From positions 1 to 7,180 of the forward strand of contig CAYYVQ010000089.1 in NCBI GenBank assembly GCA_964475205.1: a stretch of DNA of 7,180 bases, written 5' to 3'. Positions 6,266-7,180 of this stretch are shown here, piece by piece; position 1 is the stretch's first letter; each line of letters opens with the position of its first letter. Under the pieces are notes generated by a model, which saw nothing but the letters and a program-made list of their open reading frames with translations, was not told the origin of the DNA and did not search any database. The position numbers and the translations under genes are program-made. The stretch comes from CAYSRM01 sp964475205 (GTDB lineage: Bacteria > Verrucomicrobiota > Kiritimatiellia > UBA8416 > CAYSRM01).

Positions 6266-6441
6266 ACCTGATCTATTCATCAACTTCGTGATGAGAGTGG
6301 GCATGTTGCTTTAGATCAATGGCTTTGCGCAGAGAGCCGGGTGAAGGCGCATAAACATGCGTCGAGATCGGCTGGCCAGCAAAGTCGTTGAGATGAAGTG
6401 ACATGCACACTCGTAATAGATGTTTATGAATAGATCAGGTT
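6265..6441. repeat. Short terminal-inverted-repeat element, copy 2 (El2, MITE-like)
   Basis: The ends are a perfect 16-bp inverted repeat: AACCTGATCTATTCAT (6265-6280) with ATGAATAGATCAGGTT (6426-6441). It has the same orientation as El1 and about 95% core identity. TTAA occurs at 6261-6264 and again at 6440-6443, a possible imperfect 4-bp target duplication. The - strand ORF (6273-6404, 43 codons) is intact as in El1, with four amino-acid changes (L/S, Y/S, R/H, Y/H). The element lies between the response regulator and the terminator at 6461, as if inserted into the 3' untranslated region. Confidence 0.8.
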
Positions 6442-6460
6442 AAAGGTGGGTGCGGGCTGC

Positions 6461-6494
6461 GGGCCTTCTCTAGAAGGAAGGCCCTCTTTTTTTT
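6461..6494 (+). terminator. Strong intrinsic terminator, + strand
   Basis: GGGCCTTC (6461-6468) and GAAGGCCC (6477-6484) form a perfect 8-bp GC-rich stem with an 8-nt loop, followed by TC and a run of eight T (6487-6494). It points rightward and has no gene directly before it, so it probably ends the response-regulator operon transcript about 560 bp after the stop codon, or a separate intergenic RNA. Confidence 0.88.
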
Positions 6495-6508
6495 ACGCGG
6501 CCAGGAAA

Positions 6509-6540
6509 GAATAAATGGGCTCCGGCCCGCCTTGCCGGAG
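6509..6540 (-). terminator. Probable weak terminator of the - strand membrane-protein gene
   Basis: Read on the - strand, CTCCGGC and GCCGGAG (6534-6540 with 6520-6526) form a perfect 7-bp stem with a 7-nt loop, starting 7 nt after the stop codon. The tract that follows (CCCATTTATTC) is only moderately T-rich, so termination may be leaky. Confidence 0.5.
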
Positions 6541-6546
6541 AACCAG

Positions 6547-7047
6547 TCAGAAAGATCTTTCCCTGGTGTTTGTCTTGGTTTTTTCCAGGAAATTGCTTCC
6601 GGATATTGCCGAACTGATAACCGCTTTTGCGAGGAAAACCGAAGCTATGACCGCTGCGGCTGTTATAAGCATAACGGCAAGGGTTTTTAAATAATGGGAT
6701 TTCAGCAGGAGGCAGCCGGCAGGGATGATCAGGCTGGCTACTACGGCAAAACATACCATGGCCAGTGTGATCTGAACTGTGAGTCTTCCGGCTCCTGGAA
6801 ACAGTTTCGGGAGCAACAGCTCTGTAATGCTGAGCGCCGTTACAAGACAGACGATTGTGAAAAGGACAGTTAGACTCGACCTGGTGTTCGTGGGCATTGC
6901 GACTCCAAAAATTTTACCAAACCATGAAAGAAATAAAATGGAGCCGAGAATAACAACCGCTGAAAGAATAGCAGCCTCTGCCGGGTTATCGGGGTTGTTT
7001 GCCATGAGTGACGCATAATGCCTTGTAGCCTTAATCCATTTTTCCAT
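6547..7047 (-). CDS. Unrecognised four-helix membrane protein
   Basis: 166 aa. I do not recognise the family. The short polar N-terminus MEKWIKATRHYASLMANNPD is followed by four hydrophobic helices (about 25-49, 56-80, 89-115 and 119-145) and a charged C-terminal tail (LEKTKTNTRERSF). No catalytic or metal-binding motif, signal peptide cleavage site or large loop is visible; polar residues between helices are few. ATG 7047 is well supported: AGGAGGTGA (7051-7059 on the - strand) is a near-perfect anti-16S match, and a promoter lies at 7081-7109. It runs toward the lemA operon and is separated from it by two opposed terminators, so it is an independent transcription unit. It could be an integral-membrane accessory or a stress protein; nothing in the sequence decides. 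Confidence 0.85.
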   Translation of the reverse strand: MEKWIKATRHYASLMANNPDNPAEAAILSAVVILGSILFLSWFGKIFGVAMPTNTRSSLTVLFTIVCLVTALSITELLLPKLFPGAGRLTVQITLAMVCFAVVASLIIPAGCLLLKSHYLKTLAVMLITAAAVIASVFLAKAVISSAISGSNFLEKTKTNTRERSF

Positions 7048-7050
7048 AAT

Positions 7051-7140
7051 TCACCTCCTGCGACGGTAAATACCTTGTATATTGTATATAAACCGGGCTT
7101 TCTTGTCTATATGTATTAGTGTCCTGTCAGCAATTCTCAT
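7051..7140 (-). CDS. Candidate 29-codon leader ORF ending in the downstream Shine-Dalgarno
   Basis: Read on the - strand, ATG at 7140-7138 opens a 29-codon frame starting MRIADRTLIHIDKK and ending with four arginines. Its TGA (7053-7051) is the last part of the AGGAGGTGA ribosome-binding site of the membrane-protein gene. An AAAGAGG lies 5 nt before the ATG. The frame is open further upstream to the window edge, so it may also be the end of a longer ORF. The near-consensus promoter at 7081-7109 lies inside it, which would make it irrelevant for transcripts starting there. Confidence 0.2.
   Translation of the reverse strand: MRIADRTLIHIDKKARFIYNIQGIYRRRR
7081..7109 (-). promoter_or_regulatory. 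Near-consensus sigma-70-type promoter for the membrane-protein gene
   Basis: On the - strand, TAGACA (7109-7104, 5/6 to the -35 consensus), a 17-bp spacer and TACAAT (7086-7081, 5/6 to the -10 consensus). The predicted start near 7074 gives a leader of about 27 nt containing the Shine-Dalgarno at 7059-7051. Confidence 0.65.
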
Positions 7141-7180
7141 TATGGCCTCTTTCCGCCAAAACCTATTTGTATAACGATGT

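Noticed and set aside
3..6441. Integron attC sites or a CRISPR array
   Set aside because: The two elements are 6 kb apart, flank normal operon genes, and lack attC core sites (GTTRRRY with its partner). No short regularly spaced repeats exist.

Overview
The window reads as ordinary bacterial chromosome of moderate GC content, peppered with small repeats. It carries five genes on the + strand and one on the - strand. Ribosome-binding sites are canonical (GGAGG type), and start codons include GTG. The LemA/M48 protease pair and the HisKA_3/LuxR two-component pair are common in diderm bacteria such as Desulfobacterota and related groups, but nothing here fixes the taxon.

Layout. Positions 3-180 hold a short element with terminal inverted repeats (El1). 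Next come an atypical SDR / NAD-dependent epimerase (229-1239), a leader with a promoter and hairpin (about 1299-1365), lemA (1400-1987), an M48 HtpX-like membrane metalloprotease with a TerB-like C-terminus (2132-4066), a sensor histidine kinase without a periplasmic sensor domain (about 4094-5278) and a LuxR-type response regulator (5275-5904). A 640-bp gene-poor stretch follows. It holds an AT-rich part, a long-range inverted repeat, a copy of a 40-bp repeat that also forms the 3' end of the epimerase gene, a second copy of the short element (El2, 6265-6441) and a strong + strand terminator (6461-6494). The last gene (6547-7047, - strand) encodes an unrecognised four-helix membrane protein with a near-consensus promoter and ribosome-binding site.

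How it may work together. lemA, the protease, the kinase and the regulator lie head to tail with gaps of 144 bp and 27 bp and a 4-bp overlap, so they probably form one operon. This would be a membrane protein quality-control or envelope-stress module (LemA plus HtpX-like protease) with its own two-component switch. The kinase appears able to sense only the membrane or the cytoplasm, which fits control by membrane state; this is inference.

The most unusual points are: (1) two approximately 95% identical elements with co-varying ends, 4-bp palindromic flanks and an intact 43-codon ORF; (2) a well-placed ATG with Shine-Dalgarno at the protease/kinase junction that lies in the wrong frame for the kinase; (3) a repeat that supplies the epimerase C-terminus; (4) a 29-codon leader ORF whose stop codon sits in the Shine-Dalgarno of the membrane-protein gene. 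No CRISPR array, tRNA, rRNA, intact insertion sequence or defence system is visible.
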